Notes under the pieces: generated by a model
Told to the model about the DNA's origin: nothing
Seen by the model: only the letters and a program-made list of their open reading frames with translations
Database searches by the model: none
Assembly: GCA_016718265.1 (NCBI GenBank)
Contig: JADKDZ010000002.1
Span: forward strand, 434,001 to 498,000
Reading direction: 5' to 3'
DNA: 64,000 nt
Source of the DNA: Uliginosibacterium sp.
GTDB lineage: Bacteria > Pseudomonadota > Gammaproteobacteria > Burkholderiales > Rhodocyclaceae
Shown here: positions 7,906 through 17,050 of the stretch, in pieces
Position numbering within the stretch: position 1 is the stretch's first letter
How the letters are laid out: each line of letters opens with the position of its first letter
Translations under genes and position numbers: made by a program

Positions 7906-9818
7906 CGTGCCAAAGCTTTGGCGATGAAATGTCTGGCGACGCGTGGGCGTGGTACACGTATATCGAACCAGTTACGAACATCGGTATCCAGGCCAATCCC
8001 GTGCATGTAGTTGTAGAGCGCTTTATTGAGCGCGCGCCCCAGTGCATCGTGATCAATGCCGCTCGGGTCGACAAACTTGATGTCGTTGCGGGCAAAACTC
8101 ACCTTGGCTTGTGGCGCCAAAGTGATGCCGTATTCTTGCGGGTTTTTGCCGACCGGGGAATGTACCGTACAGGCGAAACGATGGAAGAAACCTGACTGGA
8201 TGCAGCCTGCTTCGAAGAGCTGACGAACGTATTCGAGCGCATCCACGGTGTCTTGCACGGTTTGGGTTGGGAATCCGTACATGAGGTAGGCGTGGACGAG
8301 GATGCCGGATTCAGCAAAAGCGTGGGTGACGCGGGCGACCTGCTCGACGGAAACGCCTTTTTTCATGAGATCCAACAAGCGATCCGAGGCGACTTCGAGT
8401 CCGCCTGAAATTGCAATACAGCCGCTCTGAGCAAGCAGTTGGCACAGATCGGGGGTAAAGGATTTCTCGAAACGAATGTTTCCCCACCAGGAAATCGATC
8501 GATTTCTAGCGATGAGTTCGTTGGCCATTGCACGTAAAGCCTTGGGCGGCGCAGCCTCGTCCACAAAATGGAAGCCACTCTGCCCGGTCTCAGTGACAAT
8601 GGCGTCAATTCTGTCGACCAAGGTAGATGCTGCGATGCCGTCGTAACGCGAGATGTAGTCAAGGCTGACGTCGCAGAAGCTGCATTTCTTCCAGTAGCAG
8701 CCATGGGCAACGGTAAGCTTGTTCCAGCGGCCGTCAGACCACAGGCGATGCATCGGGTTGAGCATGTCCAGTACTGACAGGTACTGGTCGATCGGCAAGC
8801 CATCCCAGGTAGGCGTGCCGACTTCGGCAAACGCGATATCGGGTTCGAGGTACTGGGTATAACAGACCTCGCCGCTGGCTTTATCGCGCAGAAAAGTCCG
8901 CACCAACTGGTCTCGCGAACGCTCGCCACGCAGGTGCTCAAGCAAGGCCAGGATTGGGCGTTCGCCATCGTCCAGCGTAATGTAATCGAAGTAGTCGAAT
9001 ACTCGCGGCTCGGAAAGCTCCCGCAACTCGGTGTTGACGTAGCCACCGCCGAGCACGGTGACTATCTCGGGATGGTCGGCCTTGATGATCTGGGCGATTC
9101 TGAAGGACGCATAGACATTGCCAGGAAAAGGCGCCGAAATGAGTACAACATCGGGCTGGATAGCGGCAATACGCTCCCGAGTGAGCGTTTGCAAGGTGCG
9201 ATCAATATAGTTGAGCGGTGCCGCCAGCGCATTTGCGAGCGGGTCAAAGCTCGGTTGGCTTTGCGCGAGTGATTCGGCGTAGCGCACAAACTCGAAGCGC
9301 GCATCGACTGCGTCACGAAGAACGTCTGCAAGATCATTCAGATAGAGCGTGGCGAGGTGGCGTGCGCGATCCTGCAGACCAAGCGCGCCAAATGCCCAGG
9401 CAAGCGGATCGCCGCCCTCAGGATCGTCGGGATCTATATAGGCGTCTAGCGGAGCAAAACGTGGGCCTTCGGGCAAGTAATTTCTACCGCAGATGCGGTA
9501 TGCGACGGTGCTGTCCTTGCCCTGCAGGAAGGAAAGAACAGGTTCGACCGTCGCGAGATAGGTGGCGGCGTGTGCCAAAAAAAACCGTACGGTGGCCGAA
9601 CGGCTTGTGGCCGGTAGCGTGGAGGCCTCGCGCTGAAGGGACTGTAAACCTGGCTTAGAGAACAAGGCCAGAATCAGCGCCAACGCGAGATCGGTTTGTA
9701 CGGCCTCAACGCCTAGTGAACGCAGGAAGCCAGTGAGATAAGCCGTTGACGGATATGGTGTATTCAGTTGCGTCATCGGCGGGATGATCGACAACACGCG
9801 TTGGCGGACAGTTGGCAT
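7902..9818 (-). CDS. B12-binding-type radical SAM protein
   Basis: A 638-residue protein with the layout of cobalamin-binding radical SAM enzymes. The N-terminal part (SIIPPMTQLNTPYPSTAYL, then FLRSLG) resembles the B12-binding-type fold, with LISAPFPGNVYASFRIAQ and TVLGGGYVN further on. The 4Fe-4S site is in AHGCYWKKCSFCD; the cysteine spacing is CX4CX2C rather than the usual CX3CX2C, a form I recall from uncharacterised members. HFVDEAAPP, SGGLEVASDRLLDLMKKG and HAYLMYGFPTQT fit the barrel. The ATG at 9818 is preferred over 9974, whose extra 52 residues look unlike a protein. Substrate unknown. It overlaps the DUF3820 gene by four bases. Confidence 0.85.
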   Translation of the reverse strand: MPTVRQRVLSIIPPMTQLNTPYPSTAYLTGFLRSLGVEAVQTDLALALILALFSKPGLQSLQREASTLPATSRSATVRFFLAHAATYLATVEPVLSFLQGKDSTVAYRICGRNYLPEGPRFAPLDAYIDPDDPEGGDPLAWAFGALGLQDRARHLATLYLNDLADVLRDAVDARFEFVRYAESLAQSQPSFDPLANALAAPLNYIDRTLQTLTRERIAAIQPDVVLISAPFPGNVYASFRIAQIIKADHPEIVTVLGGGYVNTELRELSEPRVFDYFDYITLDDGERPILALLEHLRGERSRDQLVRTFLRDKASGEVCYTQYLEPDIAFAEVGTPTWDGLPIDQYLSVLDMLNPMHRLWSDGRWNKLTVAHGCYWKKCSFCDVSLDYISRYDGIAASTLVDRIDAIVTETGQSGFHFVDEAAPPKALRAMANELIARNRSISWWGNIRFEKSFTPDLCQLLAQSGCIAISGGLEVASDRLLDLMKKGVSVEQVARVTHAFAESGILVHAYLMYGFPTQTVQDTVDALEYVRQLFEAGCIQSGFFHRFACTVHSPVGKNPQEYGITLAPQAKVSFARNDIKFVDPSGIDHDALGRALNKALYNYMHGIGLDTDVRNWFDIRVPRPRVARHFIAKALAR

Positions 9819-10175
9819 TGTGCGTTGCGTACGAAGAGCTTGCAGCAGAAGACGAGGGCAGCGGCGGATTTTAGCTTTGTTCAGTGGTCTGCGCCCGGCA
9901 ATTGAATAGCGTGGCGACCCACAGCGCGCATCTTTGAGTGTTGAGGTGCCATTGAACAGAAGCAAGCGCTTCAATAGCCTGCTTCATGATCTGGTTATCT
10001 GCTTAAAGTGAACAAGCTGATGTATTTTTTGCATTCGACCGCGCTGAAAGCAGGTGACGGCTAGCCAGGGGCGGCACGTATGACTTATGCTGATACCTGT
10101 CAAGCGATATTTCACCTTCGGTGAGTCGCGGGATAAGAACTCTTCTAATTAGAAATTACCAGACAGGAGGCATTA
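9819..10175. other. Divergent intergenic region (radical SAM / XylF-like)
   Basis: No gene is supported in these 357 bases. The region must hold the two divergent promoters. Near the plus-strand gene it contains a 12-bp perfect palindrome and a strong AGGAGG ribosome site. Confidence 0.5.
10143..10154. promoter_or_regulatory. Perfect palindrome upstream of the XylF-like gene
   Basis: TTCTAATTAGAA is a perfect 12-bp palindrome 21 bases before the ATG at 10176 and just before the AGGAGG ribosome site (10165-10170). Its position would suit an operator for a dimeric regulator. It is AT-rich, so chance occurrence cannot be excluded. Confidence 0.4.
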
Positions 10176-11183
10176 ATGGACCATTTCTCCAGACGTCGCA
10201 CGCTGATCGCAGGCGTTTCTGCAGTCGTCGCGCAGTCGATGCTGCCAGGCTGCTCGCGCAAGCCGCCGACAATCGGGCTGATGCTCGATGACATGCGTAT
10301 CGCTCGTTGGGCGAGCGACCGTGACTTCTTTTTTGCCGCTGCAAAAAAGATGGGGGCAGTGGTTCATGTGAAGTGGGCGAACGGCGACGAGGCAGGTCAA
10401 GTCAGCCAGTTGTTACGTCTGATCGAGAACAAGGTCGACGTCATCGTGTTGTTGCCGCTGAATGGCAAGCTCTTCAAGGACGCCGTCGCCAAAGCGAAAG
10501 ATGCAGGCATAAAGGTTATCGCTTACGACCGCATGGTGTTTGATGCAGACATTGACGCCTACGTCTCGGTCGACAATGCAGAAATCGGCCGCCTGCAAGC
10601 CGAAGCAGTCGTCAAGCAGGTACCTAAAGGAAATTACTATCTCCTTGGGGGCTCGGAAACGGACGGCAACGCAAGACAGCTGCGCGAGGTTCATCAGAAG
10701 GTGATCAAACCGTATGTGGACCGGGGTGACATCAAGGTGGTCGGCAGTTCTTATGTTGCCGGCTGGGACCCAAATGTCGCGCAAGAGATCATGGCGCGTG
10801 TTTTTGAGGGTCCGGAACGGATTGATGCCGTAATCGCGAGCAACGACGGGACAGCGGGCGGCGTGGTGGAAGTACTGAAAAACCGTGGCCTCGCCGGAAA
10901 AGTCCCGGTTTCAGGCCAAGACTCCGATCTGGACGCGTGCAAGCGAGTCATCGCGGGCACCCAAACCATGACGGTCTACAAGCACTTGAAAGATCTGGCT
11001 ACCATGGCTGCAGATCTCGCTTTCGCAATGGCTGACGGTGACGAGCCGGAACTAGAGGGCGAAACCGACAACGGCTTCAAGAAGGTGAAGACCAAGTATC
11101 TCAAGCCCACACTGATCACCAAAGAAAACATCGATATTCTGGTGAAAGACGGGGTCTATACCCGCGAGCAGCTCGGTCTCTGA
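10176..11183 (+). CDS. xylF: XylF-like sugar-binding lipoprotein (orphan)
   Basis: A periplasmic-binding-protein-1 fold of 335 residues, closest in look to D-xylose-binding XylF: IGLMLDDMRIARWASDRDFF, VIVLLPLNGKLF, GIKVIAYDRMV, VSVDNAEIGRLQAEAV, VIASNDGTAGGVVEVL, VPVSGQDSDLDACKRVIAG and QTMTVYKHL. The N-terminus has RRRTLIAG and a lipobox ending LPGC near residue 26, so it is probably exported (perhaps by Tat) and lipid-anchored. No ATPase (xylG) or permease (xylH) lies beside it. Instead it faces a transporter-kinase and response-regulator pair, so a sensing role is possible. AGGAGG precedes the ATG, and a strong terminator follows. Confidence 0.82.
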   Translation: MDHFSRRRTLIAGVSAVVAQSMLPGCSRKPPTIGLMLDDMRIARWASDRDFFFAAAKKMGAVVHVKWANGDEAGQVSQLLRLIENKVDVIVLLPLNGKLFKDAVAKAKDAGIKVIAYDRMVFDADIDAYVSVDNAEIGRLQAEAVVKQVPKGNYYLLGGSETDGNARQLREVHQKVIKPYVDRGDIKVVGSSYVAGWDPNVAQEIMARVFEGPERIDAVIASNDGTAGGVVEVLKNRGLAGKVPVSGQDSDLDACKRVIAGTQTMTVYKHLKDLATMAADLAFAMADGDEPELEGETDNGFKKVKTKYLKPTLITKENIDILVKDGVYTREQLGL

Positions 11184-11207
11184 TTGCGCAATTCCCTGCC
11201 TTCCCGG

Positions 11208-11235
11208 CGCCGCGGGCTCACCCCGCGGCGTTTTT
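11208..11235 (+). terminator. Rho-independent terminator after the XylF-like gene
   Basis: A perfect 9-bp stem (CGCCGCGGG / CCCGCGGCG) with a five-base loop is followed by five T. It lies 24 bases after the stop and separates this gene from the convergent response regulator. Confidence 0.9.
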
Positions 11236-11253
11236 CCGTACTGATCCTCATGC

Positions 11254-12201
11254 TCAATCTGTGATGTTTCGTCTCAGGCGACTGCTAGCAAGATTCGCCG
11301 CGGCTGTGCGTGTCTCAACACCAAGCTTCTCGAAAACGTGCTCGAGATGCTTGTTAACGGTTCTTGGGCTGATACTCAGTATTTCGCCGATATCGGGGCT
11401 TGTTTTTCCCTTCATGACCCAATAGAGAACCTCAGCCTCTTTTTGCGTGAGGCGAAAACACGCGATCAAGGCTTCGACCTGAGCACTGTCTGACTCCTCC
11501 TGTAAAACGAGCAGCCACTCTCCGTCACCTGTTTGTTCATGCAAGTGAAAAATCAAACGTTTTGCTCCACTGTTGACGGGAAACGGGGGCACTTCGCGGA
11601 CAAGTTCAGCCGTATAGCGCGCCAGGCTATGTGAAATCCAGTCGAGCAAGGCGATCGGCGCATAGTCACGGTCAGACTCAAAGTACTCGCTCATCAAGCG
11701 CCGTGCCAAGGGCGTCTGCCAGGTGATCCGGCCGCTGTCGACATGGACGGATAGCGTCGCCTGACCGAACGCGTCCAGTGCGTTGCGAGCCTGTCGCATG
11801 TGTTTGGCGTTTGCGAGATGGGCATTGATTCGGGCGATAACCTCGCCCGTCCTGACGGGCTTCGTCACGTAATCTGTCCCTCCTGCGTCGAAGGCGGCGA
11901 CAACGTGCTCGGACTCCGTCAATCCGGTCATGAAAATGATAGGAATATGGCGGGTGATGAAGTCCGCTCTTAGCCGGCGGGAGACTTCAAACCCATCCAT
12001 TCCGGGCATGAGGGCGTCCAGTAAGATGATATCGGGCACGCCTTGCCGCGCGCGCGCCATGGCCGACTCGCCACTCGTGGCGACCAAGACGGTAAACCCG
12101 GACTCATCCAATGCGTCGTGAAGTACGGAGAGGTTCTCAGGGACATCGTCCACGATCAGGACGATGTTGGTGTTCTGACGATCAATTTGGGGCATGGGCA
12201 T
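11254..12201 (-). CDS. LuxR-type response regulator
   Basis: A 315-residue regulator: an N-terminal receiver (VLIVDDVPENLSVLHDAL, phospho-acceptor Asp in IILLDALMPGMDGF, FMTGL, and Lys in YVTKPV), a middle region of about 110 residues without a clear family, and a C-terminal LuxR helix-turn-helix (LTQKEAEVLYWVMKGKTSPD, then ISPRTVNKHLEHVFEKLGV). It starts 20 bases inside the end of the kinase gene, so it is very likely the partner output of that kinase. The start could be 12201 or 12195. Target genes are unknown; the facing XylF-like gene is an obvious candidate. Confidence 0.88.
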   Translation of the reverse strand: MPMPQIDRQNTNIVLIVDDVPENLSVLHDALDESGFTVLVATSGESAMARARQGVPDIILLDALMPGMDGFEVSRRLRADFITRHIPIIFMTGLTESEHVVAAFDAGGTDYVTKPVRTGEVIARINAHLANAKHMRQARNALDAFGQATLSVHVDSGRITWQTPLARRLMSEYFESDRDYAPIALLDWISHSLARYTAELVREVPPFPVNSGAKRLIFHLHEQTGDGEWLLVLQEESDSAQVEALIACFRLTQKEAEVLYWVMKGKTSPDIGEILSISPRTVNKHLEHVFEKLGVETRTAAANLASSRLRRNITD

Positions 12202-15200
12202 GTAGAAGTCCCTGCACGATGCGACTCATGGCGTCGAGTTTGAACTCCGCGACCAGTTGGCGCATCTGCGTGACAAAACGGTTGTGTTCAGGCGCCGCAT
12301 CGGCGAGCTCGCTCAAAACGCCCTGAATTCCCCGCACGTAGCCGAGCGAAATTTGCTCCGCGAGTGCCTCAAGCCAATGGGCCGGCACAGCCTGCTCCGT
12401 AACGGCTTCGGCGGGCACGGCTGCAAACCGTGGTGCACCATAAGACCATTCGATTCCGAGTCTGCGCTGTATCCAGTCGAAAAGGTCAGACACGCGCACA
12501 GGCTTGACGAAAAAGTCTTGTGCCTGGATTGCGGCGTCGTTGTCGAGACCTTTGTCGAACGCGTTTGCGGAAATAATAGCGATGTGTGGCTGGCACGCAA
12601 TTGCGGGTAGCGCCCGAACGCGACGGATGGTCTCCCAGCCATCGATGCCGGGCATTGCAAGATCCATGAAGATGATATCTGGCTGGAATCGGGGAACCAC
12701 TTCAAGACATTCCGCCCCCGAGGCGGCTTGATCGAGAATGAACCCCAAGGGCGCTAGTACGCTGACCAGCATTTCCCGATCGTCTTGCTCATTATCGACA
12801 ACCAGGATTTTCTTTCGCGGACCAAGATATCCGTGCGGGTTGTCGCGCAGATTTCGCTTGCTAGCAGCGACATGAAGTACGGTCGGCAGGAACAACTTTA
12901 CCGAGAAGCGGGTTCCAACACCGGGTCTGCTGCTGACGGTCAGCTCTCCGCCCATCAAGTTCGTCAACATGTTTGCGATCGTCAGGCCAAGCCCCGTTCC
13001 GGAGGCCTTGCGCTGTGCCGCATCCCCTCTGGCAAATGGCTCAAAGATGCGAACCAGCTCTTCTGGCCCGATGCCCGGGCCGGTGTCTTCGATCTCGAAC
13101 AAGGCGATGTCGTGCGCGTGTTTGATGCTGAACGATACGGATCCAGTTTCAGTGAACTTCACTGCATTTCCGAGCAGATTGATCAGGATCTGGCGCAAGC
13201 GTCTCTCGTCAGCCCTGACGAACTCCGGCACTTCTCCATGCCTGACAAAACGGAAATGAACCCCCTTGTTAGCCGCCTGAAGCTCAAACATTCGCGTCAA
13301 TTGAAGCAGAAGCTCGCTGAACTCCAGGGCCTGAATGTCGAGGGAGAGCTTGCCGCCCTCAATCCGGGCCAGATCGAGCGTTTCTTCGATCAGCGAGAGC
13401 AAGTGGTCCCCGCTGCGGCGAATGACCTTGATTGCTTGCCTGCGGTGATCCGGTATGGTCGGATCTCCGTCGAGAATCTGTGCGTAGCCCAGAATGCTGT
13501 TCAGAGGCGTACGCAACTCATGGCTGACGGAGGTGATATAGCGGCTTTTCGCCTGGTTGGCGGCGTCTGCCGCGTGCTTGGCGCGTTGAAGTTGCTCATC
13601 GGTACGGCGGTGCGACTCAATTTCCTGGATCAGCAAGTGTGTCTGGCGGTTTGACTCTTCTTGTGCCACGCGTCTGCTTTCGTGCGTCAGTATCAACCAC
13701 CAGGCGACAATCGCCGATACGACAAGCAGCGCAAAATAGGCCTTCAGAAATGCCGGACGCAGTGAACGCGCCAGTTCGACGTCCGCAGCGGAGCCTAGCT
13801 CGTAGAAATAAAGCAGGCTCATCAGTAGCGAGAGGCCACATACGATCACCGTCATCAACAGCAGGTAATTTGAAAGCCCGGTATCAAGATAGGGCCACAC
13901 CGGTTTGGGTAACAGGCGTTGCAGCAAGCTCGACCACTGCGCGGATAAACGCGCGTGTGGCTTGCACAGATCGTGGCAGCGCGCATCCAGCGAGCAGCAC
14001 AGAGAGCAGATATGGCCTTCGTAAGCGGGGCAGGTGGCGACATCATCGGCTTCGTAGATTCGCTCGCAGATTGAGCATTTTAGTGTTGCATTTTCTCCCT
14101 CACTGCTTCGTTCTCTAGCCAGGTAGTAGCGGCCTTTGGTGTACCACGCGATCAGTGGGCTGGCTGTCAGTGCCGCAATGAATGCAATAAACGATGAGAA
14201 GGATTGCGCATACACACCAAACAGGCCGAAGTAGGCTGAGACGGACAAAACTGACGCAATTGCCATCGCGCCAACGCCGACCGGGTTGATGTCGTACAAA
14301 TACGCTCGCCTGAACTCGATGCCTGCTGGAGAGAGTCCGAGGGGTTTGTTGATGACGAGATCTGCTACGACTGCCACCAGCCAGGCGATAGCGATGTTTG
14401 AGTACAAACCCAGGACCTGACCGAGGGCCTGGAAGACGCCCATTTCCATCAACATCAGGGCAATCAGGGTGTTGAACACCATCCATACGACACGCCCCGG
14501 GTGGCTGTGCGTGAGTCGAGCGAAGAAATTCGACCACGCCAAGGAACCGGCGTACGCGTTGGTGACGTTGATTTTCAGCTGTGAAATAACGACAAATACG
14601 GCTGTCGCCGCAATCGCCCAGCCAGGCCGGGTAAATACGTTCTCAAAGCCAATCAGATACATCTGGTTGGGGTCAACGGCATGTTCGACGGGTACCGAGT
14701 TGCGGATTGCCAGATAGGCCAAAAGGCAGCCACCCAGCATTTTCAATACCCCCAGAATGACCCACCCAGGGCCACCGACGAGTACGCCTAGCTGCCACTT
14801 TCGCCCGTTCTCTGCGGTTCGCTCAGGCATGAAACGCAGGTAGTCAACTTGCTCGGCCATCTGCGTAATGAGGGCTATCCCGACAGTCAAAGCGCTGCCG
14901 AACAGCGCGAGATTGAAGTCGCCGCCTTGCCCTGTCGCACCCGGGTAAGTGGCCAGCTCTGACAGCACGCCAGGATTTTTCGTCAGAACGTACACGAAGG
15001 GTACGATCAACAGCACGAGCCAGATCGGTTGTGTGAATGTCTGTAGTCGGCTGATGACTGTTATGCCATGCGTTGCCAGGGGGATGACCGCGAGCGCGCA
15101 CACCAGGTACCCCCAGGCAGGGGGAATGTCGAACGCCAGTTCCAGCGCGTAGGCCATGATCGCCGCCTCAAGCGCAAAGAAAACAAAGGTGAAACTGGCG

Positions 15201-15607
15201 TAAACAAGCGACGTGATGGTGGAGCCGATATAGCCGAACCCAGCACCACGTGTGAGCAGATCCATGTCTAGCCCATACTTCGCCGCGTAATGACTGATAG
15301 GCAGGCCACAGGCGAAGATCAGACAACCGGTGACCAGGATCGCGAGCGCCGCGTTGATGAATCCATATTGAACCAACAACGTAGCGCCTACGGCTTCGAG
15401 CACGAGGAATGAGGCCGTACCAAAAGCGGTGTTGGCGACCTTGAATTCGTGCCAATGCCGAAAGCTGCGTGGGGTGAAGCGTAACGCGTAGTCTTCGATC
15501 GTTTCTTTCGCGACCCAGGCGTTGTAGTCACGCCGAACTTTTACGACCCGTTGAACGGGGTTGCGGTCTTGCGCGTCGGGTGCGCTGTCACGATTTTGGG
15601 AGTCCAT
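12182..15607 (-). CDS. NCS1-transporter / histidine-kinase / receiver hybrid
   Basis: One 1141-residue protein combining a transporter with a sensor kinase. Residues about 30-490 look like an NCS1 nucleobase:cation symporter with about 12 membrane spans (GFGYIGSTITSLVYASFTFV, LKINVTNAYAGSLAWSNFFA). A cysteine-rich patch follows near 509-549, then a further membrane segment pair, a coiled coil, HisKA (SHELRTPLNS, His near 693), HATPase (NLLGNAVKFTE, DTGPGIG, GTGLGLTIA) and a receiver (Asp in IIFMDLAMPGIDG near 981), ending in a helical tail. ATG 15607 is chosen because 14 further residues from a GTG at 15649 are unlike the family. It probably senses a transported or bound ligand, like SLC5-type CbrA kinases; the ligand is unknown. 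Confidence 0.88.
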   Translation of the reverse strand: MDSQNRDSAPDAQDRNPVQRVVKVRRDYNAWVAKETIEDYALRFTPRSFRHWHEFKVANTAFGTASFLVLEAVGATLLVQYGFINAALAILVTGCLIFACGLPISHYAAKYGLDMDLLTRGAGFGYIGSTITSLVYASFTFVFFALEAAIMAYALELAFDIPPAWGYLVCALAVIPLATHGITVISRLQTFTQPIWLVLLIVPFVYVLTKNPGVLSELATYPGATGQGGDFNLALFGSALTVGIALITQMAEQVDYLRFMPERTAENGRKWQLGVLVGGPGWVILGVLKMLGGCLLAYLAIRNSVPVEHAVDPNQMYLIGFENVFTRPGWAIAATAVFVVISQLKINVTNAYAGSLAWSNFFARLTHSHPGRVVWMVFNTLIALMLMEMGVFQALGQVLGLYSNIAIAWLVAVVADLVINKPLGLSPAGIEFRRAYLYDINPVGVGAMAIASVLSVSAYFGLFGVYAQSFSSFIAFIAALTASPLIAWYTKGRYYLARERSSEGENATLKCSICERIYEADDVATCPAYEGHICSLCCSLDARCHDLCKPHARLSAQWSSLLQRLLPKPVWPYLDTGLSNYLLLMTVIVCGLSLLMSLLYFYELGSAADVELARSLRPAFLKAYFALLVVSAIVAWWLILTHESRRVAQEESNRQTHLLIQEIESHRRTDEQLQRAKHAADAANQAKSRYITSVSHELRTPLNSILGYAQILDGDPTIPDHRRQAIKVIRRSGDHLLSLIEETLDLARIEGGKLSLDIQALEFSELLLQLTRMFELQAANKGVHFRFVRHGEVPEFVRADERRLRQILINLLGNAVKFTETGSVSFSIKHAHDIALFEIEDTGPGIGPEELVRIFEPFARGDAAQRKASGTGLGLTIANMLTNLMGGELTVSSRPGVGTRFSVKLFLPTVLHVAASKRNLRDNPHGYLGPRKKILVVDNEQDDREMLVSVLAPLGFILDQAASGAECLEVVPRFQPDIIFMDLAMPGIDGWETIRRVRALPAIACQPHIAIISANAFDKGLDNDAAIQAQDFFVKPVRVSDLFDWIQRRLGIEWSYGAPRFAAVPAEAVTEQAVPAHWLEALAEQISLGYVRGIQGVLSELADAAPEHNRFVTQMRQLVAEFKLDAMSRIVQGLLHAHAPN

Positions 15608-15792
15608 GGCCGTGCAATGCACTCTGTGTGCCGAGCATGGGACTAACACGCCCTCACTCGATAATTCATTTTAAGACATTGATATACAAGGAATCACCGA
15701 GTGGGGATTTGTTGCTGCGCGCCTTCATGACGCAGAGAATAGGCGCTATCGTGGTGCGTAAATTTCTAACAGTCCCATATTGGTGCAAATAA

Positions 15793-15808
15793 GAGAGAGC
15801 GCTCTCTC
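15793..15808. repeat. 16-bp perfect palindrome at the end of the HAD gene
   Basis: GAGAGAGCGCTCTCTC is a perfect 16-bp palindrome touching the stop of the minus-strand HAD gene. It has no T-run, so it is at best a weak terminator or a protein-binding site. Confidence 0.4.
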
Positions 15809-16412
15809 ATAACGCCAACCCCAGGCGCTGAAGCTCAGCGCGGGTGTTACTTGCTTCGGTAAAGAGAACAGCGCTCATTCCGAATGCGCGCGCGGCTTCG
15901 ACATTCTTGAGGCTGTCGTCAATGAATATGGCCTTGCTCGGCACAACGCCGTAGCGCTGGCAAAGCACTGCGTAAATCTCTCTTTGTGGCTTGATGACGC
16001 GTTCTCGCCCCGAGACGACGATGCCTTCGAATTCCCCCAGGAATGGATACATCTCGCACGCCCGGGGAAATGTTTCGTGTGACCAGTTGGTCAGTGCCAG
16101 AACTCGATACCCCTGGCTCTTGCAATGTTGAATCAACTCCACCGAGCCCGCGATTGGCGGCCCGAGAGTCTCCTCCCAGCGCTGCGCGTACGCCTCAAGC
16201 AGGTGACGGTAGTGTGGAAAGCGGGCTCCGTGCGTCGCGACCGCTTCGCGAAACGGACGGCCTGCATCCTGCTCAGCATTCCAGGCATGGAAATCCACCT
16301 CTGCCAGGAAGCGATCAATCTCATCGTCGCTTGCAAGATACTGGCGGAAAAGCCATTTCGGCTCCCAGGGGATCAGCACATTGCCGATGTCAAATATAAC
16401 CGTATCAATCAT
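15807..16412 (-). CDS. HAD-superfamily hydrolase (IA subfamily)
   Basis: A 201-residue haloacid-dehalogenase-type phosphatase. Motif I is IFDIGNVLIPWE with the nucleophile Asp near residue 7; motif II is VLALTNWS; the Lys motif is GRERVIKPQREIY; and motif III is IFIDDSLKNVEAARAFGM. The helical cap between motifs I and II marks subfamily IA, close to YihX-like sugar phosphatases. ATG 16412 places motif I at the very N-terminus, as usual; a start at 16436 would add eight residues. It lies downstream of smpB on the same strand. Substrate unknown. Confidence 0.85.
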   Translation of the reverse strand: MIDTVIFDIGNVLIPWEPKWLFRQYLASDDEIDRFLAEVDFHAWNAEQDAGRPFREAVATHGARFPHYRHLLEAYAQRWEETLGPPIAGSVELIQHCKSQGYRVLALTNWSHETFPRACEMYPFLGEFEGIVVSGRERVIKPQREIYAVLCQRYGVVPSKAIFIDDSLKNVEAARAFGMSAVLFTEASNTRAELQRLGLAL

Positions 16413-16451
16413 TGCATTGCGGCCACTCAAATGCACATCCAGACGCGAGGT

Positions 16452-16901
16452 TCATTTCACTTTGTCGCGCATCAGACGCTGTTTCTCGCGATCCCAGTCC
16501 TTCTGTTTCTCTGACTCTCGCTTGTCAAACTGCTTTTTACCCTTTGCCAAGCCGATTTCCAGCTTGATCCTGCCTTTGCAGAAGTGCATGTCCAGCGGCA
16601 CCAGCGTATATCCCGCACGCTCGACCTTGCCTATCAGCGCGCTGATTTGATGGGCGTGCAGCAAGAGCTTGCGGGTACGAACAGGATCAGTCTTGATATG
16701 CGTCGATGCGGTCGGCAGCGCACTGATGTGCATGCCGATCACGAAAATCTCGGCGCCGCGCACCAGAACGTAGGCTTCCTTGATTTGCGCTCGGCCCTCG
16801 CGGATGGCTTTGACTTCCCAGCCCTCGAGTACGAGGCCCGCCTCGAAGCGCTCTTCAATAAAGTAATCGTGGAACGCCTTGCGGTTATCAATGATGCTCA
16901 T
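16452..16901 (-). CDS. smpB: SsrA-binding protein SmpB
   Basis: Binds tmRNA and delivers it to stalled ribosomes for trans-translation. At 149 residues it has the standard length. It shows IIDNRKAFHDYFIEERFEAG, the beta-barrel segment LEGWEVKAIREGRAQIKEAY and the basic C-terminal tail with the DWDREKQRLMRDK pattern that enters the ribosome A site. It is divergent from ratA and immediately upstream of the HAD gene. The tmRNA gene itself was not seen in this window. Confidence 0.96.
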   Translation of the reverse strand: MSIIDNRKAFHDYFIEERFEAGLVLEGWEVKAIREGRAQIKEAYVLVRGAEIFVIGMHISALPTASTHIKTDPVRTRKLLLHAHQISALIGKVERAGYTLVPLDMHFCKGRIKLEIGLAKGKKQFDKRESEKQKDWDREKQRLMRDKVK

Positions 16902-17050
16902 GGTGGCTCTCGGTTCATTTGCCGTGGCGCGTTATCGCGCCACGGCGCACATCACGTCAGAAGCCGCCCCATCTCGGGCGGCGATTCTCGCACTGTGCTT
17001 CCGTTACAATCCCCATTTTAACAGCGCCGGGGCTCGACACCGGAACCAGC

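Noticed and set aside
10176..11183. Complete xylose ABC transporter operon
   Set aside because: Only the binding protein is present; no xylG or xylH lies within view.
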